Origin: Ideonella dechloratans
Lineage (GTDB): Bacteria; Pseudomonadota; Gammaproteobacteria; Burkholderiales; Burkholderiaceae_C
DNA length: 64,000 nucleotides
Assembly: GCF_021049305.1 (NCBI RefSeq)
Contig: NZ_CP088081.1
Span: forward strand, 1,550,001-1,614,000
Reading direction: 5' to 3'
Below are positions 47,316 to 57,341 of the stretch, piece after piece. Position 1 is the first letter of the stretch. Every line of letters begins with the position of its first letter. A program made the translations under genes and the position numbers. Below the pieces are notes generated by a model that saw only the letters and a program-made list of their open reading frames with translations, was not told the DNA's origin and searched no databases.

Positions 47316-48491
47316 ATGAAGGGGTATTTCAGCGGACAGGACATCGGCGTGTGGCTGCGCCGCCTGCGCGCCATGAGCTGGAAGGAGCTGCTGCAGCTCT
47401 GGCGTGATCCGGTGCTGCTGTTCTTCATCGTCTATGCCTTCACGATGGACATCTACAACGCCGGCTCCGGCGTGACGCTGCAGCTCAACAACGCGGCCTT
47501 CGCGGTGCTGGACACCGACCGCAGCGCCGCCTCGCGCGAACTGGCGGGCCGCTTCCAGCCGCCGCACTTCAATCCGCTGGGCCTGGTGGGGCAGGCGGGC
47601 CAGGGTCTTTCGCTGCTGGACAACTCCGATGCGCTGTTCGTGCTGGACATCCCGCCGCAGTTCGAGCGCACGCTTTCGCGCGGTGAGACGGCCACCGTGC
47701 AGATGCAGGTGGACGCCAGCAACTCGGTGCTGGCCACCCTGGCCACGGCCGACGCCACCCAGATCGTGGCCAGCTACGGCCTGGAGACGGGCATCGCCCG
47801 GTTGGGCTTTGCCAGCAGCGGCACCGGGCAGATCGCCGGCGTGCCGATGATCAGCAATGTGCCGCGCGTCTGGTTCAACCCCAACCAGAACGACGCCTGG
47901 TTCATGGCCATCTCCGAGCTGCTCAACGTCATCACGGTGTTCGCCATCCTGCTGCCGGCCGCGGCCATGGTGCGCGAGAAGGAGCGCGGCACCATCGAGC
48001 AGCTGATCGTCTCGCCGCTCACGCCCTTCCAGGTGATGGCGCCCAAGGTGCTGGCCATGACCGGGGTGATCCTGGCGGCCACCGCGCTGTCGCTGGGCGC
48101 CGTGCTGGTGGGGGTGTTCGGCGTGCCGGTGCGCGGCAGCCTGCTGCTGTTCTTTGCGGCCACCACGCTGTATGTCGTCGCCTTGTCCGGCCTGGGCCTG
48201 TACATCGCCACGCTCACCCGCAACATGGCCCAGGCCAGCATGCTGTCCATCCTGGTGCTGGCACCGATGATCTTCCTCTCCGGCGCCTGGACCCCGCCCG
48301 AGGCCATGCCCACCATCGCCCGCTGGCTGATGGTCATCTCGCCGCTGTACTACTACATCGACGTGGCCTACGGCGTGATCCTGAAAGGCGCCGGGCTGGA
48401 CGTGCTGGGCTCCAGCTTCGCCGGCATCGTCGTGATCGGCAGCGTGGTGGTGGGCCTGGGCCTGTGGCGCTTCAGGCGGCAGTTCGACTGA
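47316..48491 (+). CDS. ABC-2 type permease (YbhR-like)
   Basis: 391 residues from ATG 47316; an upstream in-frame start at 47274 overlaps the previous gene and is less likely. Same topology as its partner: one N-terminal helix, a periplasmic domain, then helices with MVREKERGTIEQLIVSPLTPFQVMAPKVL and an LSGAWTPPEAMP loop before the last helices. It is the last gene of the efflux operon, followed by a strong terminator. Confidence 0.92.
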   Translation: MKGYFSGQDIGVWLRRLRAMSWKELLQLWRDPVLLFFIVYAFTMDIYNAGSGVTLQLNNAAFAVLDTDRSAASRELAGRFQPPHFNPLGLVGQAGQGLSLLDNSDALFVLDIPPQFERTLSRGETATVQMQVDASNSVLATLATADATQIVASYGLETGIARLGFASSGTGQIAGVPMISNVPRVWFNPNQNDAWFMAISELLNVITVFAILLPAAAMVREKERGTIEQLIVSPLTPFQVMAPKVLAMTGVILAATALSLGAVLVGVFGVPVRGSLLLFFAATTLYVVALSGLGLYIATLTRNMAQASMLSILVLAPMIFLSGAWTPPEAMPTIARWLMVISPLYYYIDVAYGVILKGAGLDVLGSSFAGIVVIGSVVVGLGLWRFRRQFD

Positions 48492-48510
48492 GTCCCGAGT
48501 CACCATGAAA

Positions 48511-48539
48511 AAAGGGCCAGCCCGGTGGGCTGGCCCTTT
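48511..48539. terminator. bidirectional rho-independent terminator
   Basis: Perfect 13-bp stem AAAGGGCCAGCCC / GGGCTGGCCCTTT with a 3-base loop. An A-run upstream (A6 from 48508) becomes a T-run on the minus strand, so it ends both the efflux operon and the convergent protease gene. Confidence 0.9.
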
Positions 48540-48582
48540 GTCGTGGCGGCCCTGATCGTTCCGATCAGGGCGCGCCTGCGGC

Positions 48583-51500
48583 TCAGTGCTTGGGCAGGCC
48601 CTTGAGCAGTTCCTGCACGCCGGCTTCGAGCTGCTGGTCCTCCCCGCGCACGAGGCGGGCCGGGTCGTTGGCCACCTGCACATCGGGCTGGATCAGCGCC
48701 TTCTCCATGTACTCGCCCTTGGCGTCGCGGAAGCCCACCTCGGGGATGCCGAAGTAGAGGTTCGGGTCCTGCAGCGTTTCCCACCAGACGGCGGTGCCGG
48801 TGCCGGCCACCGGCATGCCGACCAGCTTGCCGATGCCCAGATGGTGGTAGGTCCAGGGGAAGAGGTGGGCGTCGGAGTAGTTGCTCTCGCTGATCAGCAC
48901 CAGCGAGGGCTTGGTCCACTTGCCGGTGGGCTCCCAGCCCAGTTCCTGGCCGCGCGGCACGAACTGCAGGTAGCGCTTGCCGCTGAGCAGGGTGGCCAGC
49001 TCGTCGTGCAGATTGCCACCGCCGTTGAAGCGGGTGTCGACGATCACCGCCTCCTTGCCGCTGTCACGGCCCAGCAGCTCGGAGTAGGTGTGGCGGTAGC
49101 TCTTGTCGTCCATGCCGCGCACATGCACGTAGCCGATGCGGCCGCCCGAGAGCTTGTCCACCAGGGCCCGCTCGCGCTTGACCCAGCGCTGGTACAGCAG
49201 CTCGTTCTGCGCACCGGTGCCGATGGGCTTGACCACCTGCTCGAAGCGCTGGCCCTTGGCCGGGTCGAACACCGACAGCAGCACCCGCTTGCCTGCCTTC
49301 TGGTTGAGCAGCGAGTCCACCTCGGCCCCCGGGGCGATGGCCACGCCGTCGATCTTCTCGATCACCATGCCGGCGGCCACGCGCGGGCCGTCACCAGCCT
49401 CCAGCGGGCTGCCTTCGATGACCTCGGCCACCTTCAGACCTGCGCCGGTGTAGGCGCTGTCGTAGAAGGCGCCGAGCTGGGCGGTGGCGTCCGCATTGGC
49501 CGGATGGCCGGTGTAGCCCGAGCCGGTGTGCGAGACGTTCAGTTCGCCCAGCATCTCGCTGAGCAGCTCGGCGAAGTCCTCGTCGTTGCTCACGAAGGGC
49601 AGCTGCCGCTCATAGACCTGGCGGTAGTAGGCCCAGTCCACTCCGCCCATGTCGGCGGTGTAGAGCTTGGCCTGGGTTTGGCGCCAGACGTGGTCGAACA
49701 TGTAGGCCCGCTCGGCCGCGCCGTCCAGGTTCATCTCGGCGCTGAAGGCCATCGGCTCGGCCTTGATCGGGCCATCCTCCTTGGGCACCTTGAACTTCTG
49801 GATGCGGCCTCCCACCAGCACGAAGCCCATGTCGCCCTTGGCGTCGAGCTGCAGGTCCATGGCCTGCGATTCGCCCCGGCCGCCCTTGGGCGCCGGGAAG
49901 CTGGCCACCTTCTTGTTGTCGTCGGCGCGCGGGCGGTTCACCCACAGGTCCACGCTGTCGGCGGTTTCCACCAGGTAGTACAGCGCCTCGCCATCGTTGG
50001 ACAGGGCCGAGGCGCGGATCTCGCCGGCATTGGGCGTCAGCCGGGCGATGCGGTCCTCCACCTTGCCCAGCTCCAGCTTGACGGGCGGCGGCAGCTTGAC
50101 GGCGTCCTCGTCCTTGGCCTTGGCGTCGTCCTTGCCTTCCTTGTCGCTGGCCTTGGCATCGGCCTTGTCCTTGCCGTCATGCTTGGCCTTGTCCTTCTTG
50201 TCCTCTTCTTCCTTCTTCTTCAGCGCGGCGAACTCGCTCTTGTCGAGCTGGAAGCGGTCCCAGGCCTCGCGGGTGAAGAACATGGCGTAGACATCGCGCT
50301 CGTTGGAGCCCGAGGCGCCGTGCATGCCGGTGCGGTCGGTCTGCCAGGTCATCACCTGGCCGTTGCGGCTCCACTGCGGCAGGAAGTCGTCGTAGCCGCT
50401 CTTCGTCAGGTTCACCAGCGGGCCCTTGCCCTGGGCATCCACCAGGCCCACCTCGGCGCCCCAGCGGTTGCGGTCCACGAACTGCACCAGCAGGTGCTGG
50501 CCATCGGGCGACCAGTCGAACCACTGGTCGCCGTCGGCGTAGGAGTAGGTCTGGTCACCCGGCAGCACGGTGCGGGTCTGGCCGCTGGCCAGGTTCAGCA
50601 CCTTGATGGTGGTGCGGTTCTCCAGGTAGGCCACCTCCTTGCCGTCGGGCGAGTAGCGGGGCTGGAAGTTGTCCTTGCCGTTCTTCAGCAGGGTGCGGAT
50701 CTTGACCTGGGCCGCGCTGTAGAAGTTGGGGGCGTCCTTCTTCTTCCCCGGCAGGCTGGCCTCGTAGAGGTTCCAGGCGCCGTCGCGCTCGCCGGCAAAG
50801 ACCAGGCGGCGGCCGTCCGGACTGAAGCTGACCGAGCGCTCCTGCGTCGGCGTGTCGGTGATGCGCTTGGTGTCGCCGAACTCGGTGGAGGTGACGAAGA
50901 CCTCGCCGCGCACCACGAAGGCCACTTCCTCGCCATCTGGGCTGGGGGCGATCTCGGTGGCGTTGTCGCTGTAGCGCTTGAGGATGCTGCCGCGGGCCAG
51001 GGTGTCGGCCGCGATCTGCACCGCCACCTTCTGCGGCTGGGCGGCGCCGGCAGCCAGGCGGTAGAGCTCGCCGTCGTAGCCGAAGGCCAGGGTGCCGTCC
51101 TGCGCGATGGACAGGAAGCGCACCGGGTTGCGGCTGAAGTGGGTGACCTGCACGGCCGCGTCGGGCTGGTTCAGCGGCATCTTCCAGACGTTGAAGGAGC
51201 CGCTGCGCTCGCTCAGGAAGTACACCGCCTGCTCGTCGGGCGACCAGACCGGGTCGCGGTCCTCGCCGCCGAAGTTCGTCAGCTTGTGGTGCTGGCCGGT
51301 CTTCACGTCGTAGAGCCAGATGTCGTGCGCCACCGGCGAGATGTGGTGCTTGCGCCAGAGGTTCTCGTAGCCCTTCCAGTCCTCGTAGAGCATCTCGGTG
51401 CCGGCGCGGTTCATCTGCGCGGCCAGGGCCGGCGTGCTGAGCAGCTGCACCGGCCGGCGGCCGCCTTCCACCGACACCTCGTAGAGCTCGCTGGCGCCGC

Positions 51501-52020
51501 CGGAGGGGAACATCAGGTTGTCCTTGGCGTCCATGCGGGTGGCCGAGAACAGCACCGACTTGCCGTCGGGCGTGAAGCCCACCGGTGTCTCGTTGGCCGA
51601 GTGGGTGGTCAGGCGCCGGGCCGGGCCGCCTTCGGCCGAGACCAGGAAGACATCGTCATTGCCGTAGAGCTTGGACGAGAAGGCGATGCTGCGCCCATCG
51701 GGCGACCACACCGGGTGGCTGCTGTACTGCCCGTTGGCCACCAGCAGGTGGGCGGTGCCGCCGGCCGTCGGCACGGTGAACAGATTGCCCTGGAAGGCGA
51801 AGGCGATGCTGCGGCCATCGGGCGAGATGGCGGGCGCGCGCATCCACAGCGGCGCCGTGACCGGCCCCAGGCTGGGCAGGGCGGCGGTGGGCGGGGGGCT
51901 GGTGGGGGCCGGGTTGGTGGCGGCCCAGGTGGTCAGCGAGGCCAGCGCCAGGGTGAGGGCGGCGGCCTGGGCCAGGGGGGAGCTGCGGCGGTGTGCCGGC
52001 AGGCGGTGCTTGAAACCCAT
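48583..52020 (-). CDS. tricorn-like protease (S41 peptidase with WD40-like propellers)
   Basis: 1145 residues from ATG 52020; the frame runs to 53385 but that part is antisense shadow. A signal peptide (about 1-35) points to the periplasm. Beta-propeller repeats with [36 protein letters not shown] and SPDGKEVAY fill about 55-520. A Lys/Asp/Glu-rich insert (about 600-645) interrupts. A PDZ-like part (about 870-920) and a C-terminal S41 protease follow with [18 protein letters not shown] and the nucleophile region [10 protein letters not shown]. It degrades peptides. Confidence 0.92.
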   Translation of the reverse strand: MGFKHRLPAHRRSSPLAQAAALTLALASLTTWAATNPAPTSPPPTAALPSLGPVTAPLWMRAPAISPDGRSIAFAFQGNLFTVPTAGGTAHLLVANGQYSSHPVWSPDGRSIAFSSKLYGNDDVFLVSAEGGPARRLTTHSANETPVGFTPDGKSVLFSATRMDAKDNLMFPSGGASELYEVSVEGGRRPVQLLSTPALAAQMNRAGTEMLYEDWKGYENLWRKHHISPVAHDIWLYDVKTGQHHKLTNFGGEDRDPVWSPDEQAVYFLSERSGSFNVWKMPLNQPDAAVQVTHFSRNPVRFLSIAQDGTLAFGYDGELYRLAAGAAQPQKVAVQIAADTLARGSILKRYSDNATEIAPSPDGEEVAFVVRGEVFVTSTEFGDTKRITDTPTQERSVSFSPDGRRLVFAGERDGAWNLYEASLPGKKKDAPNFYSAAQVKIRTLLKNGKDNFQPRYSPDGKEVAYLENRTTIKVLNLASGQTRTVLPGDQTYSYADGDQWFDWSPDGQHLLVQFVDRNRWGAEVGLVDAQGKGPLVNLTKSGYDDFLPQWSRNGQVMTWQTDRTGMHGASGSNERDVYAMFFTREAWDRFQLDKSEFAALKKKEEEDKKDKAKHDGKDKADAKASDKEGKDDAKAKDEDAVKLPPPVKLELGKVEDRIARLTPNAGEIRASALSNDGEALYYLVETADSVDLWVNRPRADDNKKVASFPAPKGGRGESQAMDLQLDAKGDMGFVLVGGRIQKFKVPKEDGPIKAEPMAFSAEMNLDGAAERAYMFDHVWRQTQAKLYTADMGGVDWAYYRQVYERQLPFVSNDEDFAELLSEMLGELNVSHTGSGYTGHPANADATAQLGAFYDSAYTGAGLKVAEVIEGSPLEAGDGPRVAAGMVIEKIDGVAIAPGAEVDSLLNQKAGKRVLLSVFDPAKGQRFEQVVKPIGTGAQNELLYQRWVKRERALVDKLSGGRIGYVHVRGMDDKSYRHTYSELLGRDSGKEAVIVDTRFNGGGNLHDELATLLSGKRYLQFVPRGQELGWEPTGKWTKPSLVLISESNYSDAHLFPWTYHHLGIGKLVGMPVAGTGTAVWWETLQDPNLYFGIPEVGFRDAKGEYMEKALIQPDVQVANDPARLVRGEDQQLEAGVQELLKGLPKH

Positions 52021-52190
52021 GGAAGTCCTTTGTGGGGGCGAAAAACTGCCAGTGCCGGCGCGTTGACACCGGGTGGTCGCAGGGTGTGGCGTCACATCCA
52101 AGCGGCTTTGGAGGGCGCACGGTAACGCTTTGTTCCGTGGCCCCCGACTGCAGGTTAGGGAGAGGGTTGGCCCGCGGTGCCCGGGCCGCT

Positions 52191-53570
52191 TCAGTCCACC
52201 GCGTGGTGCATGCGGATGCGGTGCACGAACCAGGCCACGGCGGCCACCACCGGCACCACCGCCACGCCCACCACCACCTCGGGCTGCAGGTGGAAGGGCT
52301 CCAGCCACGGCAGCGTCTTGGCGGCCTTGGCCAGGTAGCCCACCAGGCTCAGCGTGTAGTAGCTGATGGCCACCACCGACAGGCCTTCCACCGTCTGCTG
52401 CAACTGCAGCTGCAGGCGCTGGCGGTGCACCAGGGCCTTGAACAGGGCCTGGTTGCTGGCCTCGCGGGTCATCTCCACCCGCACGCGCGAGAGGCTGAGC
52501 GCACGGTTGATCCGCTCGGCGATGTCGGTCAGGCGGCGGTCGGTGCTGTCGCACAAGGCCATGGCCGGCTGAAAACGGCGACCCAGAAAGCCCGAGAGCG
52601 TGCGCAGCCCGGGGATGCGCTGTTCGCGCAGGCCGTTGACCCGGTCCTCCACGATGGCGTGGTAGGCCCGCGTGGCCGAGAAGCGGTAGCGGGTGCGCGA
52701 GGCGCTGTGCTCCACCTCGGCGGCCAGCCGGGTCAGGGCTTCCAGCGCGCTGGCGTCGTCGTGCTGGTCCTCGTTGGACATGGCGTCCACGATGCCCTGC
52801 AACTGCGCCTCCAGCGCGGCCAGTTCGCCTGCTTCTTTCTGCGCCACCGGAAAGCCCAGCATGGCCAGCATGCGGTAGGCCTCCATCTCGGCCACCCGCT
52901 GCACCGCGCGGGCGCCCTGGTCGGGCGGCAGTCCGTGGTCCAGCAGCACATAGCGCACAAAGCCGTCGCGCCCCAGCTCCAGGCGGGTGAACAGCGTGGC
53001 CCCGCCATCGGCAATGTGCGAGCCGATCAGCGGCGGATGCTCCCGGTCGTCTTCCGGCCGCTCCAGCAGGTGGCGGCAGCGGCTGACGGTGCTGTCGTCG
53101 GCCGGCAGCAGCAGCACATGGGCCGCCGAGAGCAGGGCGCCGGCCTCGTTCTCGGCGTAGAGCGCGCGGGTGAATCTCTCGGGCAGGGCGGCGCAGGCAC
53201 TGGCCTCGCGCCACAGGCTGGCCAGGCGGGCGGTGTCGGGCACCTGGCCGGCGTCCGGCAGCTCCTGGCACATTTGCCAGCTCAGGAATTCGCCATGGCG
53301 CTCGAACTTCAGTGTCCAGCCCGGCGTGACCAGCACATGGTGGCGGCTGCCCGGCGCCGGGGCGGGCTGGCCCTGGGCTTCGCACAGCGCCGTCAGGGCC
53401 CGCTCGGCGCCGGCCGGGTCCATGCGCCAGTTGACCCAGCAGGACACGATGCTGCCCGGGCGCACCAGCAGGGGCGGGCGCGCATGCAGTTCGTCGTGCA
53501 GGGCCGTGTGCTGGCGTGCGGGCCAGAAAGGAGGCAGGGCGGTGGCGTCGGCGTGGGCGTCAGGGCTCAT
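52191..53570 (-). CDS. DUF3422 family membrane protein
   Basis: 459 residues from ATG 53570 (a TTG six bases earlier is in frame). The N-terminus has [14 protein letters not shown], the DUF3422 hallmark; the centre is helical with [20 protein letters not shown]. Two C-terminal membrane helices (about 385-405 and 425-448: [13 protein letters not shown] and [20 protein letters not shown]) anchor it. Similar in layout to bacterial CorA-like helical membrane proteins, but without a GMN motif. The function is unknown. Confidence 0.88.
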   Translation of the reverse strand: MSPDAHADATALPPFWPARQHTALHDELHARPPLLVRPGSIVSCWVNWRMDPAGAERALTALCEAQGQPAPAPGSRHHVLVTPGWTLKFERHGEFLSWQMCQELPDAGQVPDTARLASLWREASACAALPERFTRALYAENEAGALLSAAHVLLLPADDSTVSRCRHLLERPEDDREHPPLIGSHIADGGATLFTRLELGRDGFVRYVLLDHGLPPDQGARAVQRVAEMEAYRMLAMLGFPVAQKEAGELAALEAQLQGIVDAMSNEDQHDDASALEALTRLAAEVEHSASRTRYRFSATRAYHAIVEDRVNGLREQRIPGLRTLSGFLGRRFQPAMALCDSTDRRLTDIAERINRALSLSRVRVEMTREASNQALFKALVHRQRLQLQLQQTVEGLSVVAISYYTLSLVGYLAKAAKTLPWLEPFHLQPEVVVGVAVVPVVAAVAWFVHRIRMHHAVD

Positions 53571-53660
53571 GGACAAGCAGCAGGGACGGCCGGTTCGGCC
53601 AGGGCAGGGTGGCCCCGCAGCTTACACTCCACGCCCGGCATTGTTGCTGCGCTTGTTGCC

Positions 53661-54380
53661 ATGGATGCACTGATTTCCCTGCTGGCCATCGTGCTGGCCT
53701 ACCTCGTCGGTTCACTCTCCTTCGCGGTCATCGTCAGCCGCCTGATGGGCCTGGACGACCCCCGCAGCTACGGCTCGGGCAACCCCGGCGCCACCAACGT
53801 GCTGCGTTCGGGCAGCAAGAAGGCGGCCATCCTCACCCTGCTGCTGGACGCGGTGAAGGGCGTGGTGCCGGTGCTGGTGGCCCAGGCCCTGGCGCCCACC
53901 CTGCACTGGGGCGAGCTGACCATCGGCCTGGTGGGCCTGGCGGCCTTCCTGGGCCACTTGTGGCCGGTGTTCTTCCGCTTCCAGGGCGGCAAGGGCGTGG
54001 CCACGGCGGCCGGCGTCATCCTGGCGCTGCACTGGCCGCTGGGCCTGGCCGTGCTGGCCACCTGGCTGGCGGTGGCCTTCGTCACCCGCTACTCGTCGCT
54101 GGCAGCCCTGGTGGCGGCCGTGGCGGCGCCGCTCATCCAGCTGCTGGTGTGGCCGCCCTCGGGCCTGGCCCTGCCGCTCATCGCCATGAGCCTGCTGCTC
54201 ATCTGGCGCCATGGCGCCAACATCCGCAAGCTCATCGCCGGCACCGAATCCAAGATCGGCCAGAAGGCGGGCGCCCCTGCGGCGGCCAAGCCCGCCGCGT
54301 CGCACGCGCACGAGAAGCCGCACCGCGACCACCCGCACCGTCACCATTCCCACTCTCATTCCAGCAAAGGAAAACACTGA
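53661..54380 (+). CDS. plsY: acyl-phosphate glycerol-3-phosphate acyltransferase
   Basis: 239 residues from ATG 53661. It transfers an acyl group from acyl-phosphate to glycerol-3-phosphate, the first step of phospholipid synthesis. All three PlsY motifs are present: [34 protein letters not shown] and the C-terminal [21 protein letters not shown]. The last 35 residues are an unusual His-rich tail ([20 protein letters not shown]) beyond the normal end. RidA follows after one base. Confidence 0.95.
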   Translation: MDALISLLAIVLAYLVGSLSFAVIVSRLMGLDDPRSYGSGNPGATNVLRSGSKKAAILTLLLDAVKGVVPVLVAQALAPTLHWGELTIGLVGLAAFLGHLWPVFFRFQGGKGVATAAGVILALHWPLGLAVLATWLAVAFVTRYSSLAALVAAVAAPLIQLLVWPPSGLALPLIAMSLLLIWRHGANIRKLIAGTESKIGQKAGAPAAAKPAASHAHEKPHRDHPHRHHSHSHSSKGKH

Positions 54381-54381
54381 C

Positions 54382-54726
54382 ATGATCCAACGCTTCTACG
54401 TCGGCGCCCGCATGTGCGAAATGACCGTCCACAACGGCGTGGCCTACCTGGCCGGCCAGGTGGCCGAAGACGGCTCGCAAGACATCGTGGGCCAGACCCG
54501 CCAGGTGCTGGCTGCCATCGACGCCCTGCTGGCCAAGGCCGGCAGCGACAAGACCAAGATCCTGCGCGCGCAGATCTTCCTGGCCGACCTGGCCGACTTC
54601 CCCGGCATGAACAGCGTGTGGGACACCTGGGTGGTGGCTGGCCACACCCCGGCCCGCGCCACCGTGCAGGCCGCCCTGGCCAAGCCGGAATGGAAGATCG
54701 AGATCGTCATCACCGCCGCGGTGTGA
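54382..54726 (+). CDS. RidA family protein
   Basis: 114 residues. RidA-like proteins hydrolyse reactive enamine/imine intermediates. The conserved NGVAYLAGQVAEDG and RATVQAALAKPEWKIEIVITA are present; the substrate Arg (RATVQ) is kept. An AAGGAAA ribosome site lies in the plsY tail just upstream. Confidence 0.9.
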   Translation: MIQRFYVGARMCEMTVHNGVAYLAGQVAEDGSQDIVGQTRQVLAAIDALLAKAGSDKTKILRAQIFLADLADFPGMNSVWDTWVVAGHTPARATVQAALAKPEWKIEIVITAAV

Positions 54727-54733
54727 ACGTGCC

Positions 54734-55132
54734 ATGCCGTCGGCCCTGACCGCCGCACAGCGCCGTGAACTGGCGCTGTTCGTGGCGGTGGTGCTGACGG
54801 CCACCCTGGCCTGGGAAGGCTGGGGCCTGTGGCGCACGTCACAGCAAGACCAGGCCCTGCGGGCCGTGGTGCAGCCCGGCGACCTGCGGCTGATCTCTTC
54901 CGTGACCTGCCCCTTCTGCACCCAGGCCCGCCTGCGCCTGCGCGAGGCCCAGGTGCCCTTCAGCGAATGCTTCATCGAACGCGACGCCGCTTGCGCTGCC
55001 GAGTTCCAGGCCCATGGGGCGCCGGGCACACCGCTGGTGCTGGTGCGCGGACAGGCCCAGTTGGGCTTCAGGGCCGAGCGGGTGGTGCAGGCGCTGCAGG
55101 CGCGACGTCAAGCCGCTGAACGCGGTCGCTAG
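54734..55132 (+). CDS. membrane-anchored glutaredoxin-like protein
   Basis: 132 residues: an N-terminal membrane helix (about 12-32) then a short thioredoxin fold with LISSVTCPFCTQARLRLREAQVPF, i.e. a CPFC active site, and the cis-Pro segment GTPLVLVRG. It probably acts in the periplasm, or at the membrane, in thiol exchange. It lies 7 bases after RidA and is convergent with the excalibur gene. Confidence 0.82.
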   Translation: MPSALTAAQRRELALFVAVVLTATLAWEGWGLWRTSQQDQALRAVVQPGDLRLISSVTCPFCTQARLRLREAQVPFSECFIERDAACAAEFQAHGAPGTPLVLVRGQAQLGFRAERVVQALQARRQAAERGR

Positions 55133-55139
55133 CGGTGCC

Positions 55140-55574
55140 TCAGTGCGGGCCGCACCATTGCTTCTCGCAGGGCACCCCGTCCCCGTTGCCGTCCATCTTC
55201 ACGTCGGGGCAGTGGGCCAGAAAATACTTCGCTTCCTCGCAGGAGGTCATCTGCGAACAGTACTGCCGCCCGTCGCAACGGAAGCGGCTGCCTGCCGCTG
55301 GTGCGGGCAGGGTTCCGTTGGGCAGGGCCCTGGCCTTGGGGGGCTGAGCCGCTGCCGCAGAAGCGGCTTCTGCACGACGCAGCTTCTGCGCGGCGTTGAG
55401 CTCTTCCAGCGTCGGGTCCTTGCGGGGCTGGTTGGGGGCGCAGGCCGCCTGCTGGTAGGTGACGGAGCCATTCACCACGCACTTGTTCAAGGGGGCGGCG
55501 TGGGCGGAGAAGACAGCGGCCGCGCAGGCGGCCGTTGCAAGGATTCGGGTGGTGCAGCGGATCATCGGCGTCAA
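55140..55574 (-). CDS. exported excalibur-domain protein
   Basis: 144 residues (ATG 55565 is an alternative start). A signal peptide ends at SAHAAP. A DUF4124-like start (NKCVVNGSVTYQQAAC) is followed by a helical linker and a C-terminal excalibur domain with CDGRQYCSQMTSCEEAKYF and DGNGDGVPCEKQWC, whose DxDxDG loop binds calcium. The partner is unknown. Confidence 0.87.
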   Translation of the reverse strand: MTPMIRCTTRILATAACAAAVFSAHAAPLNKCVVNGSVTYQQAACAPNQPRKDPTLEELNAAQKLRRAEAASAAAAQPPKARALPNGTLPAPAAGSRFRCDGRQYCSQMTSCEEAKYFLAHCPDVKMDGNGDGVPCEKQWCGPH

Positions 55575-55601
55575 TCTCTCATCCTGAGTTTGGCAAGGTG
55601 T

Positions 55602-56225
55602 TCATGCCGGGCGGCGCAGCGCCAACAGGCCATCCAGGCCAGCGTGCAGCCCCACGAATCCGGCCACGTTGGCGATGACCGTCACCCAGAACATGGCGAC
55701 GAAGGATGTCTTGCTGGTCTTGTGGCGCAGAAGCTGCTGCGCGACGAGGGCGCCGGGCCATCCGCCGACCAGCGCCAGTGCGTGCAGCGTGTTCTCCTGC
55801 GTGCGCCACCGGTTCTGGCGGGCCGCGGATTTGTCGAAGGCGTAGGCGAAGAAGGTGACGGCGCTGGCGGCTGCGTAGAAGGGCAGCACGTGAGGCATCA
55901 GCCCCCATCGCCTGGCCACCAGGTACGCCAGCACCACAAACGCCGGAATGGCCAGCGTACGCGCCAGTGACCAGGGCGCAGGCGCCTCCGGGCGGGCGCG
56001 GGATGCGCTGCGTGCGCGAACGGGATATTGCACGGCCTGCGCGCGCTTCTTGCCATTGGGGCCCAGGGCCACCTCGAAGCTCAGCACCTGGCCGACCTGT
56101 GGCCGCCCCGTGCCGGCCGGAAAGGCCTTGATGTGAACAAAGATATCCTGGCCGCCCTGCGTGGGCTCGATGAAGCCGAAGCCGCGGTCGTCATGCCAGG
56201 TGGTCAGGGTGCCTTCGAATCTCAT
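55602..56225 (-). CDS. cold-shock domain fused to DUF1294 membrane domain
   Basis: 207 residues from ATG 56225. The N-terminal cold-shock fold (FEGTLTTWHDDRGFGFIEP, DIFVHIKAF) has the RNP1-like GFGFI motif. A linker rich in Arg/Ala precedes four membrane helices of DUF1294 with FAYAFDKSAARQNRWRTQENTLHALALVGGWPGA. The fusion is widespread in Proteobacteria; its role is not known. Confidence 0.9.
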   Translation of the reverse strand: MRFEGTLTTWHDDRGFGFIEPTQGGQDIFVHIKAFPAGTGRPQVGQVLSFEVALGPNGKKRAQAVQYPVRARSASRARPEAPAPWSLARTLAIPAFVVLAYLVARRWGLMPHVLPFYAAASAVTFFAYAFDKSAARQNRWRTQENTLHALALVGGWPGALVAQQLLRHKTSKTSFVAMFWVTVIANVAGFVGLHAGLDGLLALRRPA

Positions 56226-56242
56226 GGTGGGCGGTGACACAT

Positions 56243-56809
56243 TCAAGAAGCGGACGGGCCGGCAAGCCGGACCGACTGAAGAAGACGTTGTGCATCCCGG
56301 GCACTTCGCACCTCGTGCCAGCGCAGGTGCGCGAAGGCCGGCTCCTGCCGGAGACGGGTGTACTTTGCGACGTTCTTGCCGTAAGTGGTGAGCGACCAGA
56401 GCAGGATGCTGTCGCGCGAGAAGAATGCCTTGCGCAGAGACTCCGTGTTGCCGGCCCAGAGCTTTTCCCGCATGAAGCAGCGACGCAAGGTTCTCTTGAG
56501 CACCCGGCTGAAGACGGTCATTCGCCCCATGTTGAGCCACACGATGTCCGTGGCCCTGGGCCAAAGAATGTCGCGGACCACGCTGTAATTCCCGTCAACG
56601 ACCCAGCGTTCGCCCACCGTGGCCTCCGCCACCAGCCGCCGGAACCCCTCGTCGTCACGCTCAACCCAGTTCGGCAGCCAATGCAGTGCGTCGAGTTCGA
56701 TCCGGGGAATCGCCAGTTCTGAGGCGAGTGCCTCGGCCAGGGTGGACTTTCCGGAGCCGCTGGTGCCGACGATGATGATGCGCATGGTGACGTCTGGGGA
56801 GTTCAGCAT
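56243..56809 (-). CDS. P-loop kinase-like protein (adenylate kinase/FlaR-like)
   Basis: 188 residues if it starts at ATG 56809 (TGATG overlap with the upstream stop); ATG 56785, giving MRIIIVGTSGSGKST, is equally plausible by family form. P-loop GTSGSGKS; a D-x-x-H pair in ELDALHWLPNW; DGNYSVVRDILWPRATDIVWL as in the DNA topology modulation (FlaR) group of nucleotide kinases. The substrate is unknown. It may be a passenger at the end of the cassette array, though its G+C is closer to the chromosome. Confidence 0.82.
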   Translation of the reverse strand: MLNSPDVTMRIIIVGTSGSGKSTLAEALASELAIPRIELDALHWLPNWVERDDEGFRRLVAEATVGERWVVDGNYSVVRDILWPRATDIVWLNMGRMTVFSRVLKRTLRRCFMREKLWAGNTESLRKAFFSRDSILLWSLTTYGKNVAKYTRLRQEPAFAHLRWHEVRSARDAQRLLQSVRLAGPSAS

Positions 56810-57153
56810 CAGGCATTCGCGGCATGAATCTGAATGACATGCCTTGCCTCAAAGAAGACCTTCATGCCTGACTTGATGCCTTTTGTGCAGTAAGGATCGT
56901 TGTCGAGTAGACCTTCGTATTGGCCAAGGCCCAAGCGACGCTCGATGATGACCCACATGCGCTCGACTTCTTCCGTCTCGACACCAGCGTCGTCTCGAAG
57001 AGCGATGCGAAACACCAGCTTGACGATCTGTTTCGGGCGAAGCAAATGCCTTTTGAAAACATTTGGAATCCAGAAGGTTTTTGGATGCGCACGATGGAGT
57101 TGAACACCGTCGTCCAACTCCCACCCGTCAATCTGCAGATTCGCAAGCCTCAT
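56809..57153 (-). CDS. DUF2314-like protein, probable cassette gene
   Basis: 114 residues, about 50% G+C against about 70% for the chromosome. The second half (MWVIIERRLGLGQYEGLLDNDPY then IKSGMKVFFEARHVIQI) resembles DUF2314-type small beta proteins. No catalytic motif is visible. Its start lies 22 bases after a degenerate core-like GTTACGC (minus strand, 57181-57175), which would make it the next cassette, but I find no attC after it, so the array may be truncated here. Confidence 0.65.
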   Translation of the reverse strand: MRLANLQIDGWELDDGVQLHRAHPKTFWIPNVFKRHLLRPKQIVKLVFRIALRDDAGVETEEVERMWVIIERRLGLGQYEGLLDNDPYCTKGIKSGMKVFFEARHVIQIHAANA

Positions 57154-57174
57154 ACTGCCGTTGTGGTCATGGAT

Positions 57175-57250
57175 GCGTAACGTAGAAATAAAGGGCGCCG
57201 AGCGCAGCGAGGGGAGCCAAAAGCTTGCTTTGGGCCGTCCCGGTTGATTG
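57175..57250 (-). other. probable distal half of attC interrupted by the IS element
   Basis: Left of the IS, the segment ends (minus strand) in GTTACGC, one mismatch from the core consensus GTTRRRY. It contains GGTTGATT close to the insertion, which aligns with the L'' box GCGTTGAA of the intact neighbours, and self-complementary stretches. With ACCTAAC on the other side of the IS (58752-58758) it reconstitutes an attC of about 90 bases for the HAD cassette. Confidence 0.5.
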
Positions 57251-57341
57251 AATACGAAGGGACTTCCCCAGTCCTGTGACGGTATCGAGGTACCAAGATT
57301 GACCTGTTGCGGAAGTTCAATCTGAACGGAAAGGGGAAGTC

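Noticed and set aside
48586..52125. 1179-codon open frame on the plus strand
   Set aside because: It is antisense to the tricorn-like protease, full of Leu/Gly/His/Val low-complexity sequence, a typical shadow of a high-G+C gene.
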